Below are positions 40,557 through 48,635 of a stretch of DNA of 64,000 nt, piece by piece. The notes beneath the pieces were generated by a model that saw nothing but the letters and a program-made list of their open reading frames with translations, was not told where the DNA came from and searched no databases. How positions within the stretch are numbered: position 1 is the first letter of the stretch; each line of letters opens with the position of its first letter. The stretch spans positions 4,876 to 68,875 of the forward strand of contig DATNGG010000075.1 in the NCBI GenBank assembly GCA_035605975.1, given 5' to 3'. Origin of the DNA: CAIKMD01 sp035605975. Lineage in GTDB: Bacteria; Pseudomonadota; Alphaproteobacteria; ATCC43930; CGMCC-115725. The position numbers were made by a program, and so were the translations under genes.

Positions 40557-41783
40557 CTATTCCGCGGCGCGCGCGGCGAGCCGCCGTGCCTTCGCCTCGG
40601 AGACGGTCGGATCGAGCTTGAAGACGCGCTTGGCGTTGCCGCCGAGGATGTTGCGCTTGGCCTGCTCGGAGAGGAACGGCAGGTCGTAGATCGTCGAAGG
40701 CAGATCCATGTCCCAATGCGGATAGTCGGACGCATACATCAGCTGCGTTTCCGCATTGATCATCTTGAAGGTGAGCTCAAGCGCCTCTTTGTTGTGCACC
40801 ATCTCCATCGGCTGGGTCGAATAATACATCTCGCGCATATAATCCGAGGGCCGGCGCTTCAAGAGCGGCACCTCGGAGGAGCGCATCATCCACTCATTGT
40901 CGAGGCGCTGCATCAGGAACGGAATCCAGGCGAGGCCGCTCTCGATCCAAATGGTCTTGAGCTTGGGGAAGCGCTCGGGCATCCCGTTCACCAGCCAATT
41001 GGTGCAATGGAGGATGTTGAACCAGCTAAAGCCCAGCGCATGCACCGCGAGGAATCGGTTGCAGAGCGAAATGCTCTGATCCGCGCCCCAGGCGAAAGCG
41101 CCGTGGAAGACCAGCGGCAGGCCCATCTCCTCGATCAGCGCATAGGTCTTCGCATAGGCGTTGTCATAGACCGCCTTGTAATGCGGCGAGCAAATGGTGA
41201 AGCCGATGACGCCCTTCTTGCCGCCGAAATCCTTGACCATCTTATAGGTGGCCTCGGGATCGTTGATCGGCAGATAGAGCGAGGATTTGATGCGCGGCTC
41301 CTCGGCCAGCACCGTCTCGCAGAGCCAGCGATTATAGGCGCGAGCCATCGCCACCTCGACCTCGGCGCGCGGCGTCAGGCCGAGGCTCAGCATCGGCGTC
41401 GGGAAAAGGCAAATCTGATCGATGCCGATCGCATCCATCCAGCGCTTCGTCATGGTGACGTCGCGATGCGCGCCGGCCGGATATTTCTCCTTGCCGCGAC
41501 CGGCATAGCGGGTGACGCGCGGCCCGAGCGACTGGTATCCGCCATTCGCCGAGGCGATGCCGCCGCCGCCGAAGCCCTGATACTTCGCCTGATCGCGCAT
41601 CACCGGGTCTTCGATGTATTCGCACATCTGGGCGTAGGAATAGGTCTCGTAGTGATGCCCATCGATGTCGGCGATGAAGAAGTCTTCGTAGCGGCGCTGG
41701 ATCGCCTGCTGCGTTGCGTGCTCGAGCAAGGTGGTGGTGTCGAATTCCTCAACCGACAAATCGCGGAAACTGACCGTATCCAT
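40557..41783 (-). CDS. Amidohydrolase-2 family protein, array copy 5
   Basis: A 408-aa paralog from the ATG at 41783. The metal motif is DIDGHHYE (39-44); LVFHGAFAWGADQSISLCNRF, ILHCTNWLVNG and YASDYPHWDMD follow. It is the first amidohydrolase in transcription order, 16 bp after the 115-aa unknown protein and downstream of a Rieske ferredoxin. The substrate-side loop GGGIASANGGYQSLGPRVTR differs from every other copy, the part of the protein where the five diverge most. Confidence 0.9.
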   Translation of the reverse strand: MDTVSFRDLSVEEFDTTTLLEHATQQAIQRRYEDFFIADIDGHHYETYSYAQMCEYIEDPVMRDQAKYQGFGGGGIASANGGYQSLGPRVTRYAGRGKEKYPAGAHRDVTMTKRWMDAIGIDQICLFPTPMLSLGLTPRAEVEVAMARAYNRWLCETVLAEEPRIKSSLYLPINDPEATYKMVKDFGGKKGVIGFTICSPHYKAVYDNAYAKTYALIEEMGLPLVFHGAFAWGADQSISLCNRFLAVHALGFSWFNILHCTNWLVNGMPERFPKLKTIWIESGLAWIPFLMQRLDNEWMMRSSEVPLLKRRPSDYMREMYYSTQPMEMVHNKEALELTFKMINAETQLMYASDYPHWDMDLPSTIYDLPFLSEQAKRNILGGNAKRVFKLDPTVSEAKARRLAARAAE

Positions 41784-41799
41784 CGCTTGATCCTCCGGA

Positions 41800-42147
41800 T
41801 CAGCTGCCCGCGCCGCTCTCGGCGTCCTCGGGCAGACGTTTGCCGACGGTCGACCAGGACTGCCACAGCGCGAGGTCGAAGAGCGGCACATTGACGCCTT
41901 CGAGCATTGCCGTGGCGCTGATCATCACGTCGGTCGGGGTAATTCCGCTGTTGCGCGCGAAGGGCCGCGGCGGATTGCCGATTTGAGCCTTCGCGGCGTA
42001 GAGCCGCACCACGCTCGCAAAGAGCTGTCCCAGCGACTCATTCGCGACATCGTCCAGCCGATCCGCCTCGATCGTCTCGGCGAAGGACGCGGCGATATCG
42101 CTCGCCAGCTCCGTCAGCCTCGCCTTGCGATCGTCAGACGTCGACAT
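41800..42147 (-). CDS. Unknown 115-aa protein coupled to Rieske and amidohydrolase genes
   Basis: No family was recognised. The protein (MSTSDDRKARLTELASDIAA onward) is soluble-looking, with an acidic N-terminal helix, a central FASVVRLYAAKAQIGNPPRP and a C-terminal DVMISATAMLEGVNVPLFDL ending in SWSTVGKRLPEDAE. The helix-proline-helix layout could suit a small adaptor or regulatory subunit. Its ATG at 42147 lies 14 bp inside the Rieske gene and its stop is 16 bp before amidohydrolase copy 5, so co-translation is likely. Confidence 0.75.
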   Translation of the reverse strand: MSTSDDRKARLTELASDIAASFAETIEADRLDDVANESLGQLFASVVRLYAAKAQIGNPPRPFARNSGITPTDVMISATAMLEGVNVPLFDLALWQSWSTVGKRLPEDAESGAGS

Positions 42148-42499
42148 AAACCGCGCCATCCTTGGCGACGACATTGAATTTCTGCAGCCGGATGCGCTTG
42201 TCGCAGACATTCACGCCGGTCTCGAGATGGAATTCATAGGCGTGCCAGGGGCAGACGATGTGCATGTCGTTCTTGTCGTAATCCTGGTGCAGGAAGGTCC
42301 GGTCCGGCGCGATCACGTCGAGCACGGCGGGCATGCGAATGCCCTCGCAGACCGGGCCGCCCTGATGGGGACAGAGATTGCGGTAGGCATAATATTTGCC
42401 GCCATGGCGGATGACGCCGACCTCGACCGTGCCGGCCTGTACAACCCGCACCCCGCCCTCGGCGATCTCCCCATCCTTGCAAACCAAGACTTCTGCCAT
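42134..42499 (-). CDS. Rieske [2Fe-2S] ferredoxin-like protein
   Basis: A 121-aa soluble protein with one Rieske cluster: first ligands Cys-x-His in RNLCPHQGGPVCEG (about 43-45) and second Cys-x-x-His in IVCPWHAYEFHLETG (about 83-86). No signal peptide is present. The spacing between ligand pairs is longer than in NirD or bacterial bph-type ferredoxins, carrying an insert with VIAPDRTFLHQD. No Rieske oxygenase alpha subunit is in the window, so its partner is elsewhere or of another type. GGGAG precedes the ATG. It lies between a TauD-like gene (191-bp gap) and the 115-aa gene (overlap). Confidence 0.88.
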   Translation of the reverse strand: MAEVLVCKDGEIAEGGVRVVQAGTVEVGVIRHGGKYYAYRNLCPHQGGPVCEGIRMPAVLDVIAPDRTFLHQDYDKNDMHIVCPWHAYEFHLETGVNVCDKRIRLQKFNVVAKDGAVYVDV

Positions 42500-42690
42500 T
42501 GTGCGCGCTCCCGTCCCTTTCGCGTGTTACGGATTGATCGGATCATAACTTTTCGCCTGCGGCTTGCCCATAGGGATGGCAGGGGATTTTTGGCCGCTTC
42601 CTGCATTGGCCCTATGCCGGCGACGCAGCCCGGCACCGCCCGATGCCGGCACCCGTCTTGGTGGTAGCGGGTTTCTGCGGTCCGCGCCGC

Positions 42691-43740
42691 TCAGTCGGTC
42701 ATCACATAGGTGTTGAAGACATGCCGCCCCGTCCGGGACGGAAAGCCGCCGCGCACTGCCCCCGGACGCTGGTCCTGATAGATCGTGCCCATCAGCGGGC
42801 TCAAGGGCCGGCTGTTCGGCACGGCGAGCCACATGCGCAGCAAGTGCCGGCAGCGCTCGGGCTCGGGCCAATCCTCGAAAGCGGTGCGGGCATGAAAGCA
42901 GGTGTGATTGTTAACAAGCTGGAGATCGCCCGGCTCGAACATCATCGAGAAATTGAACTCCTCGCTATTGGCGAGCGTGTCGATCATCGCTCGCGCCTCG
43001 ATTTGCGCCGGGGTGAAGCGCGGCACATCGGGAAAGGCCTGGGCGTTCTTGATTTGGCCGTCGATATAGCGGCACGAGAAAGACCCGTCGCGCTCGCTGA
43101 AGATCGGCTGCGCGTAATAGGGTTTCTCGCCCGGCGGCTCCTGCTTGTTCCAGCTCCAGAAGAAGGGCTGGTAGAGCACATCGAGCAGATCGGGCCGCTG
43201 GCGCGCGATCTCGTTCCGCACCGCGACCGAGCTCGCGAGCTTGCTGAGGCCGCCGCTCTTGGCCGTATGCAGCACGAAGAGGCCGGTCACGTCGCAGCTA
43301 TCGGTGTGAAAATTGAGCCGCTGGTTCGATTGATAGCCGCGCCCGCCGGCGCTTTCGGTGATAACGCCGAAATTCTTCACATCCCCTAAGAGATCACCGA
43401 CGCGGCTTTGCGAGCGGGCCGTACCGAGATGCTTGCCCATGCCCCAATAGATGAGGCGCAGCTCGTCCTTGCCGTGGCGCTCATTGGGAAAGCCGCGGAA
43501 CAGCTGGAGGCCGCTTCCATTTTCGAGCCGCTCGCGCGCCATCGCGAACAGAGATGAGACCTGCGGCAGTGGGAAATCCTCGCGCTCCAGGGTCTCGAGC
43601 GTCTTGCCGCGCTCGCACGCCGTGGCGAAAGCCGCTTCGATCTCGGCGATTTCGCCGGCCGTCCAGTGATGGATCCAATCGCTCGATGCCACGAGCGCGG
43701 GACCGCGCCAATCCGAAGGACCGGTGATGAGTTTCGCCAT
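42691..43740 (-). CDS. TauD/TfdA-family Fe(II)/2-oxoglutarate-dependent oxygenase
   Basis: A 349-aa double-stranded beta-helix enzyme. The iron facial triad fits His-x-Asp in LNFHTDSCDV and the distal His in LVNNHTCFHAR, and an Arg for 2-oxoglutarate follows in CRHLLRMWLAV. The ATG at 43740 (MAKLITGPSDW) is preceded by GGAGGAACC. Relatives hydroxylate taurine, phenoxyacetates or amino-acid-like acids. It is divergent from the tandem binding-protein genes and is the first gene of the leftward amidohydrolase cluster. The 190 bp after it hold nothing recognisable. Confidence 0.88.
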   Translation of the reverse strand: MAKLITGPSDWRGPALVASSDWIHHWTAGEIAEIEAAFATACERGKTLETLEREDFPLPQVSSLFAMARERLENGSGLQLFRGFPNERHGKDELRLIYWGMGKHLGTARSQSRVGDLLGDVKNFGVITESAGGRGYQSNQRLNFHTDSCDVTGLFVLHTAKSGGLSKLASSVAVRNEIARQRPDLLDVLYQPFFWSWNKQEPPGEKPYYAQPIFSERDGSFSCRYIDGQIKNAQAFPDVPRFTPAQIEARAMIDTLANSEEFNFSMMFEPGDLQLVNNHTCFHARTAFEDWPEPERCRHLLRMWLAVPNSRPLSPLMGTIYQDQRPGAVRGGFPSRTGRHVFNTYVMTD

Positions 43741-43917
43741 GCGGTTCCTCCCGCGGGAATTCGCGCAACGTTCGCCGAGGCTACGCCGCGGCGATGGGCG
43801 AGTCCATGTCGGTGCGACGGGTGCCTTGGCGAAGAGCCCCGGAGAGCGCAATGCATCGACTCGCGGCGGGCTTTGCCATATTCTGTGCCGCCTTACGGGG
43901 AGGATACGGGGAGGAAA

Positions 43918-44889
43918 ATGAAGCCATCAGCTCGTCTGTTTTTGATCGGCGCCGCCATGCTCGGCGTCGCGATGACCGGCGCCGACAGGGCGCAAGCGCT
44001 CGACAAGGTCCATGCCGGCAAGGCGGTCGCCGTCGCCTGGTCGTTCATTCCGCTCGATGTCGGCGTGGCCGAGGGGATCTACGCCAAATACGGGCTCGAT
44101 GTCGACATCACCGCGTTCGGCGGCGACGCGAAGCTGCAGCAGGGCCTCGCCTCGGGCAGCACCGATTTCGGCCTCGGCAGCGGACCGGGCATGGCTTTCG
44201 TCGCCAAGGGCGCGCCGGTCATCGCGGTGGCGGCCTTCGCCACCGAGCCGCGCAATCTCTCGGTCATCGTCGGCGCGGATTCACCGATCCACAAGGTCGC
44301 CGATCTCAAAGGCAAGCTCATCGGCGTGACGACGGCGGGCTCGCTCACCGATTGGCTGGTCCACCGCTTGTCCGCCACGGAGGGCTGGGGCAAGGACGGC
44401 GTGCGCACCGCCGCGCTCGGACCGTTCGATACGCAGCTTGCGGCAATGAAGACGCATCAGATCGACGGCATGATGGTCGCGACCGAGGCAGGCTTTCTCC
44501 TCGAGGAGAAGCATGAGGGGCGCATCATTGTCGGCATGGAGAAATACGCGCCGAAATTCCACACCCACGTGGTATTCGCGCGCCGGGAGCTGGTCGAGAA
44601 GAACCCCGATCTCGTCAACCGCTTCCTCAAGGGCTTCTTCGCCTCGATCGCTTTCATGAAAGCGAATAAGGAGAAGACCTCCGAAATCGCGGTCAAGGAG
44701 CTGCACGAGACGCCGACGGTCGCGCGCCGCACCTGGGACTACGAAATCACGATGCTCGAGACCGACGGGCATTTCGACCCGGCGGCCGTCGAGGTGCTGA
44801 AAGAATCCTGGCTCGAGCTCGGCATGCTCGACAAGAAGCCGACCGACGACCAGCTCTTCACCACCAAATTCCTGCCGGTGAAGCCATAG
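43918..44889 (+). CDS. NitT/TauT-type periplasmic binding protein, tandem copy B1
   Basis: A 323-aa NMT1-like protein. Signal peptide 1-27 ends AQA, then LDKVHAGKAVAVAWSFIPLD opens the mature chain. The core has KLIGVTTAGSLTDWLVHRL, VNRFLKGFFASIAFM and a C-terminal TTKFLPVKP shared with copies B2 and B3. The ATG has a duplicated Shine-Dalgarno (TACGGGGAGGA twice, 43896-43917). No permease or ATPase lies beside the four copies. The next gene begins on the base after this stop codon. Confidence 0.88.
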   Translation: MKPSARLFLIGAAMLGVAMTGADRAQALDKVHAGKAVAVAWSFIPLDVGVAEGIYAKYGLDVDITAFGGDAKLQQGLASGSTDFGLGSGPGMAFVAKGAPVIAVAAFATEPRNLSVIVGADSPIHKVADLKGKLIGVTTAGSLTDWLVHRLSATEGWGKDGVRTAALGPFDTQLAAMKTHQIDGMMVATEAGFLLEEKHEGRIIVGMEKYAPKFHTHVVFARRELVEKNPDLVNRFLKGFFASIAFMKANKEKTSEIAVKELHETPTVARRTWDYEITMLETDGHFDPAAVEVLKESWLELGMLDKKPTDDQLFTTKFLPVKP

Positions 44890-45867
44890 ATGATAAAGCA
44901 GATTGGTAAAGCGCTGGCCGCGGCGATCGCCGCGGCCGCGATGCTGCTCGGCGCGGGGACGGGGCGCGCGCATGCCGCCGACAAGCTCCATGTCGGCAAG
45001 GCGATCAACGTGCTGTGGATCTACACGATCCTCGATATCGGCGTCGATCAGGGCATCTTCAACAAATACGGTCTCGATATCGAGATTTCGGTGCTGCCGG
45101 GCGATGCGAAGTTCCAGCAGGCGCTGATCTCGAAAAGCATCGATATCGGGCTCGCCAGCGGCGCCGCGATGGCGCTCTCGGTCAAGGGCTCGCCGGCGAT
45201 TGCGGTCGCCGCGTTCTCCGGGGCGCCGCGGAATTTTTCGGTCATCGTCGCTGCCGATTCCGACATCAAGGAGGTGAAGGACCTGAAGGGCCGGCTGCTG
45301 GCGAGCGCAACCGCGGGCTCGCTGCCGCAATGGCTGATGAAGCGCCTCGCGATGAAGGAGGGCTGGGGCGTCAACGGAATCCGCATGACCGCGACCGGCG
45401 GCTTCGAGGCGAGCATGGCGGCGACGCTGACCCATGCGGTCGACGGTTTCATGGGCGCGACCGAAGCGGGCTTGAAGCTCGAGAAGGAAAAGCGCGCGCG
45501 GATCGTCACCAACATGGAAAAATACGCGCCGCGCTTCATCACGCAGGTCGTCTCGACGCGCAGGGATTTCGTCGCGGAGCACCCCGATCTGGTCGAGCGC
45601 TTCCTCAAAGGCCTTTTCGCGACCGTCGCCTTCGTCAAGACACACAAGGAGAAGACGACCGAAATCGCCACCCGCGTCCTGCATCAGGACAAGGACGTGA
45701 TGGAGAAGACCTACGATCTCGAATTGCCGATGCTGTCGAGCGACGGCACCTTCGATGCGCCGTCGATCGAGGTGTTGAAGGAGTCTTATGTCGAGATGGG
45801 CATTCTCGACAAGAAGCCGGATGACGCGCAGCTCTTCACCACAAAATTCCTGCCGGTGAAGCCGTAG
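44890..45867 (+). CDS. NitT/TauT-type periplasmic binding protein, tandem copy B2
   Basis: A 325-aa protein. Signal peptide about 1-30 (ending AHA), then ADKLHVGKAINVLWIYTILD. It shares with B3 the ILDIGVxxGIF start, the DSDIKxVKDLKGRLLA block, LTHAVDGFMGATE and the C-terminal TTKFLPVKP; the two are equal in length and clearly a recent duplicate pair. It starts immediately after the B1 stop with no spacer, so translation is likely coupled. The ligand is unknown; differences from B1 in the first cleft strand (WIYTILD versus WSFIPLD) suggest changed specificity. Confidence 0.88.
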   Translation: MIKQIGKALAAAIAAAAMLLGAGTGRAHAADKLHVGKAINVLWIYTILDIGVDQGIFNKYGLDIEISVLPGDAKFQQALISKSIDIGLASGAAMALSVKGSPAIAVAAFSGAPRNFSVIVAADSDIKEVKDLKGRLLASATAGSLPQWLMKRLAMKEGWGVNGIRMTATGGFEASMAATLTHAVDGFMGATEAGLKLEKEKRARIVTNMEKYAPRFITQVVSTRRDFVAEHPDLVERFLKGLFATVAFVKTHKEKTTEIATRVLHQDKDVMEKTYDLELPMLSSDGTFDAPSIEVLKESYVEMGILDKKPDDAQLFTTKFLPVKP

Positions 45868-46845
45868 ATGATGAAGCGGGTTGGCAAGGCATTTGCCGCG
45901 GCGACCGCCGCGGCGGCGATGCTTCTCGGCGCGGGCAGCGCGCCCGCGCGCGCCGCCGACACGCTTCATGTCGGCAAGGCGATCAGCGTGCTGTGGGTCT
46001 ATACGATCCTCGATATCGGCGTCGAGAAAGGCATCTTCGCCAAATACGATCTCGACGTTCAGATCACGGTCCTACCCGGCGAAGCGAAATTTCAGCAGGC
46101 CTTGGTCGCAAAAAGTATCGATATCGGCCTCGGCAGCAGCACCTCGATGCCGGTTTCGCTGCGCGGCTCGCCGGCGATCGCGGTCGCCGCCTATGCCGGC
46201 GCGCCGCGCAATTTCTCGGTCAATGTCATCGCCGATTCCGACATCAAGACGGTGAAGGACCTGAAAGGGCGCCTGCTGGCGACGGCAACCGCGGGATCCC
46301 TGCCGGAATGGCTGATCAAGCGGCTGTCGATCGTCGAGGGCTGGGGCGTCCACGGCATTCGCACCACCGCGACCGGCGGCTTCCAGGCGACCTTCGCCGC
46401 GACCGTCACCCACGCCGTCGACGGCTTCATGGGCGCGACCGAGGTCGGCTTGCAGCTTGAAGAGCAAAAGCGCGGCCGGATCATCACCAACATGGAGCAC
46501 TACGCGCCGCGCTTCATCACCCAGATCGTCTCGACGCGCAGCGATTTCATCGCCGAGCATCCGGAGCTTGTGGACCGCTTCCTCAAAGGCCTCTTCGCGA
46601 CCGTCGCTTATGTGAAGCACAATAAAGCGCCGTCGGACGAGGTCGCGGCGCGGGTCCTGCACCAAAGCCCCACGGTCATCGACCGCACCTACGACACCGA
46701 GATCTCGATGCTGTCGGATGACGGCACCTTCGATCCCGAGGCGATGAAAGCCTTGAAAGCCTCCTTCGTCGATATGGGCATCCTCGCCGCCGCGCCGCCG
46801 GACGACAAGATTCTGACCACCCGTTTCCTCCCCGTGAAGCCTTGA
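45868..46845 (+). CDS. NitT/TauT-type periplasmic binding protein, tandem copy B3
   Basis: A 325-aa protein abutting the B2 stop codon with zero spacing. Signal peptide about 1-29 (ending ARA), then ADTLHVGKAISVLWVYTILD. Core motifs are ATAGSLPEWLIKRLS, THAVDGFMGATEVGLQLEEQ and FLKGLFATVAYV. It differs from B2 mainly in the middle of the second lobe and in DILAAAPPDDK-like changes near the C-terminus. Like its neighbours it lacks a dedicated transporter core. Confidence 0.88.
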   Translation: MMKRVGKAFAAATAAAAMLLGAGSAPARAADTLHVGKAISVLWVYTILDIGVEKGIFAKYDLDVQITVLPGEAKFQQALVAKSIDIGLGSSTSMPVSLRGSPAIAVAAYAGAPRNFSVNVIADSDIKTVKDLKGRLLATATAGSLPEWLIKRLSIVEGWGVHGIRTTATGGFQATFAATVTHAVDGFMGATEVGLQLEEQKRGRIITNMEHYAPRFITQIVSTRSDFIAEHPELVDRFLKGLFATVAYVKHNKAPSDEVAARVLHQSPTVIDRTYDTEISMLSDDGTFDPEAMKALKASFVDMGILAAAPPDDKILTTRFLPVKP

Positions 46846-46858
46846 AGGACCACGCACC

Positions 46859-47812
46859 GTGAATTCGAAAGCTACACTTCTCGCCGCGGCATTTCTCCTT
46901 GCCGCGCTTCCGGCACGAGCCGCCGACACCGTCCATGTCGCCAAGGCCGTCAGCACGCAATGGGCCTTCCTGCCGCTCGATATCGGGCACGAGGAAGGCA
47001 TCTTCGCCAAACACGGCGTCGATCTCGACATCGTCGCGATGACCGGCGAGGCGAAGCTGATGCAGGGCCTGACCGCCGGCAGCCTCGATTTCGGCGTCGC
47101 CGGAAGCCCGGGCGCGGCGCTCGCGGTCAAAGGCGCGCCGGTTATCGCCGTCGCGGTCTTGACCAACCAGCCGCGCAATTTCTCGGTCGTCGTCACCAAG
47201 GACTCGCCGATCAGGACCATCGCCGATCTGAAGGGCAAGCTGATCTCGGGCGCGACCGCCGGCGGCTTGCCGGAATGGCTCGTCAAGCATCTCGCCGTGG
47301 TCAAAGGCTGGGGCCCGACCGGCATCCGCACCATCGCGCTGGGCTCGCCGAGCGCCAGCCTCTCTGCGGTGATGACGCATCAGGTCGACGGCATGATGAC
47401 CTCGACCACGACCGGCTATCAGCTCGAAGAGAAGGGCCAAGGCCGCATCATCACGCAGATGGGCGATTTCGCGCCGCACTTTCACACCGAAATGGTGTTC
47501 GCGCGCCGCTCTCTGGTCGACAGCAACCCCGATCTGGTGAAGCGCTTCCTGCAAGGGCTTTTCGCCACGGTCGCCTTCATCAAGACGAACAAGGACAAGA
47601 CCGACGCGATCGCGACGCAGGTTCTGCGCCAGACCCCGATGGTCGCCAGCCGAACCTACGACAACGAGGTCCAGACCTTGTCGAGCGACGGGAATTTCGA
47701 CCCGGCGGCGCTCGCCGTGCTGAAGCAATCCTTCATCGAGATGAAGATTCTCGACAAGAAACCGAGCGACGCGCAGATGCTGACGACGAAATTCGTCCCG
47801 GTGAAATTTTAA
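46859..47812 (+). CDS. NitT/TauT-type periplasmic binding protein, tandem copy B4
   Basis: A 317-aa protein using a GTG start at 46859, 13 bp after the B3 stop. Signal peptide about 1-21 ends ARA, then ADTVHVAKAVSTQWAFLPLD. Mid-protein SGATAGGLPEWLVKHL and KRFLQGLFATVAFIKTNKDK are shared with B1-B3, while the first cleft strand QWAFLPLD is closer to B1. The C-terminus is TTKFVPVKF. It is the last gene of the four-copy set; the following 156 bp show no gene or clear terminator. Confidence 0.87.
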   Translation: MNSKATLLAAAFLLAALPARAADTVHVAKAVSTQWAFLPLDIGHEEGIFAKHGVDLDIVAMTGEAKLMQGLTAGSLDFGVAGSPGAALAVKGAPVIAVAVLTNQPRNFSVVVTKDSPIRTIADLKGKLISGATAGGLPEWLVKHLAVVKGWGPTGIRTIALGSPSASLSAVMTHQVDGMMTSTTTGYQLEEKGQGRIITQMGDFAPHFHTEMVFARRSLVDSNPDLVKRFLQGLFATVAFIKTNKDKTDAIATQVLRQTPMVASRTYDNEVQTLSSDGNFDPAALAVLKQSFIEMKILDKKPSDAQMLTTKFVPVKF

Positions 47813-47968
47813 GAAGGCAGCAGCGCAAGACGGGGCGGGCGAGGCACCGCCGACGCTCAAAAACGCGTGATCGGTTGCAGTTCCGCAGAAATATGTGTCG
47901 CGGCGTGTCGGCGCGATGCGGCCCTATGCGTCCTTGGGATATCGACAACCACCCAAGAGGAGCCGCCC

Positions 47969-48628
47969 ATGCGCAAGATTATCGTTGCCACCTTCTCCAG
48001 CCTCGATGGCGTCATGCAGGCGCCCGGCGGCCCGCAAGAAGACCCGACCGGCGGCTTTGCCTTGGGCGGCTGGACCGCGCCCTATTTCGACGAGGCGCTG
48101 GGCGCCTCCATGGGCGAAATCTTCGGCCGGCCGTTCGACCTGCTTCTCGGCCGCAAGACCTACGAGATTTTCGCGGCGCACTGGCCCTATGTCGCCAATC
48201 CGGACGGTCCGATCGCTGCGGTGTTCAACCGGGTGACGAAATATGTCGCGTCGCGCGGCAAGCCGAAGCTCGCTTGGCAGAACAGCCAGCTGCTCGGCGA
48301 GGACGTCGTCGCCGCGCTGAAGCAGCTCAAACGCGAGGACGGGCCCGACCTTCTCGTTCAAGGATCGAGCGATCTTCTCCAAACGCTGTGGAAGAACGGG
48401 CTGGTTGACGAGCTCAGCGTGTTGATCTTCCCGCTCGTGCTTGGCAAGGGCAAACGTCTTTTCGGCGATGGCGCGATTCCCGCCGGGCTGAAGCTGGTCA
48501 AGTCGCGCTCCTACCCGACTGGCGTCATCGTGGCGAATTACCAGCCCGCCGGCGCGGTCAAGGTCGGCGATTTCCAATTGACCGAGCCCAGCGAGGCCGA
48601 GCTCGAGCGCCGGCGCAACCTGCGTTGA
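47969..48628 (+). CDS. Dihydrofolate-reductase-fold (RibD C-terminal-like) protein
   Basis: A 219-aa NADPH-binding-fold protein. MRKIIVATFSSLDGVMQAPG at the N-terminus and DLLLGRKTYEIFAAHWP, then LVQGSSDLLQTLWKNGLVDE and FPLVLGKGKRLFGDG, are typical of the YyaP/YwjB-like reductase group related to DHFR and RibD. The physiological substrate is unknown. The C-terminal 35 residues extend beyond the usual fold. The ATG at 47969 has AAGAGGAG upstream. It converges on the first MmgE/PrpD gene with a 7-bp gap. Confidence 0.87.
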   Translation: MRKIIVATFSSLDGVMQAPGGPQEDPTGGFALGGWTAPYFDEALGASMGEIFGRPFDLLLGRKTYEIFAAHWPYVANPDGPIAAVFNRVTKYVASRGKPKLAWQNSQLLGEDVVAALKQLKREDGPDLLVQGSSDLLQTLWKNGLVDELSVLIFPLVLGKGKRLFGDGAIPAGLKLVKSRSYPTGVIVANYQPAGAVKVGDFQLTEPSEAELERRRNLR

Positions 48629-48635
48629 GCAAGCT

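Noticed and set aside
34161..41783. Amidohydrolase array as an assembly artefact
   Set aside because: The copies differ in length, loops, metal-adjacent residues and spacers, so they are not collapsed or duplicated reads of one gene.
36759..42000. Long plus-strand open frames opposite amidohydrolase copies 2-5
   Set aside because: They repeat from copy to copy only because the minus-strand genes are paralogous; no known protein resembles them.
42134..42499. Nitrite reductase small subunit (NirD)
   Set aside because: No nirB is near, the ligand spacing carries an insert, and the context is oxygenase and amidohydrolase genes.
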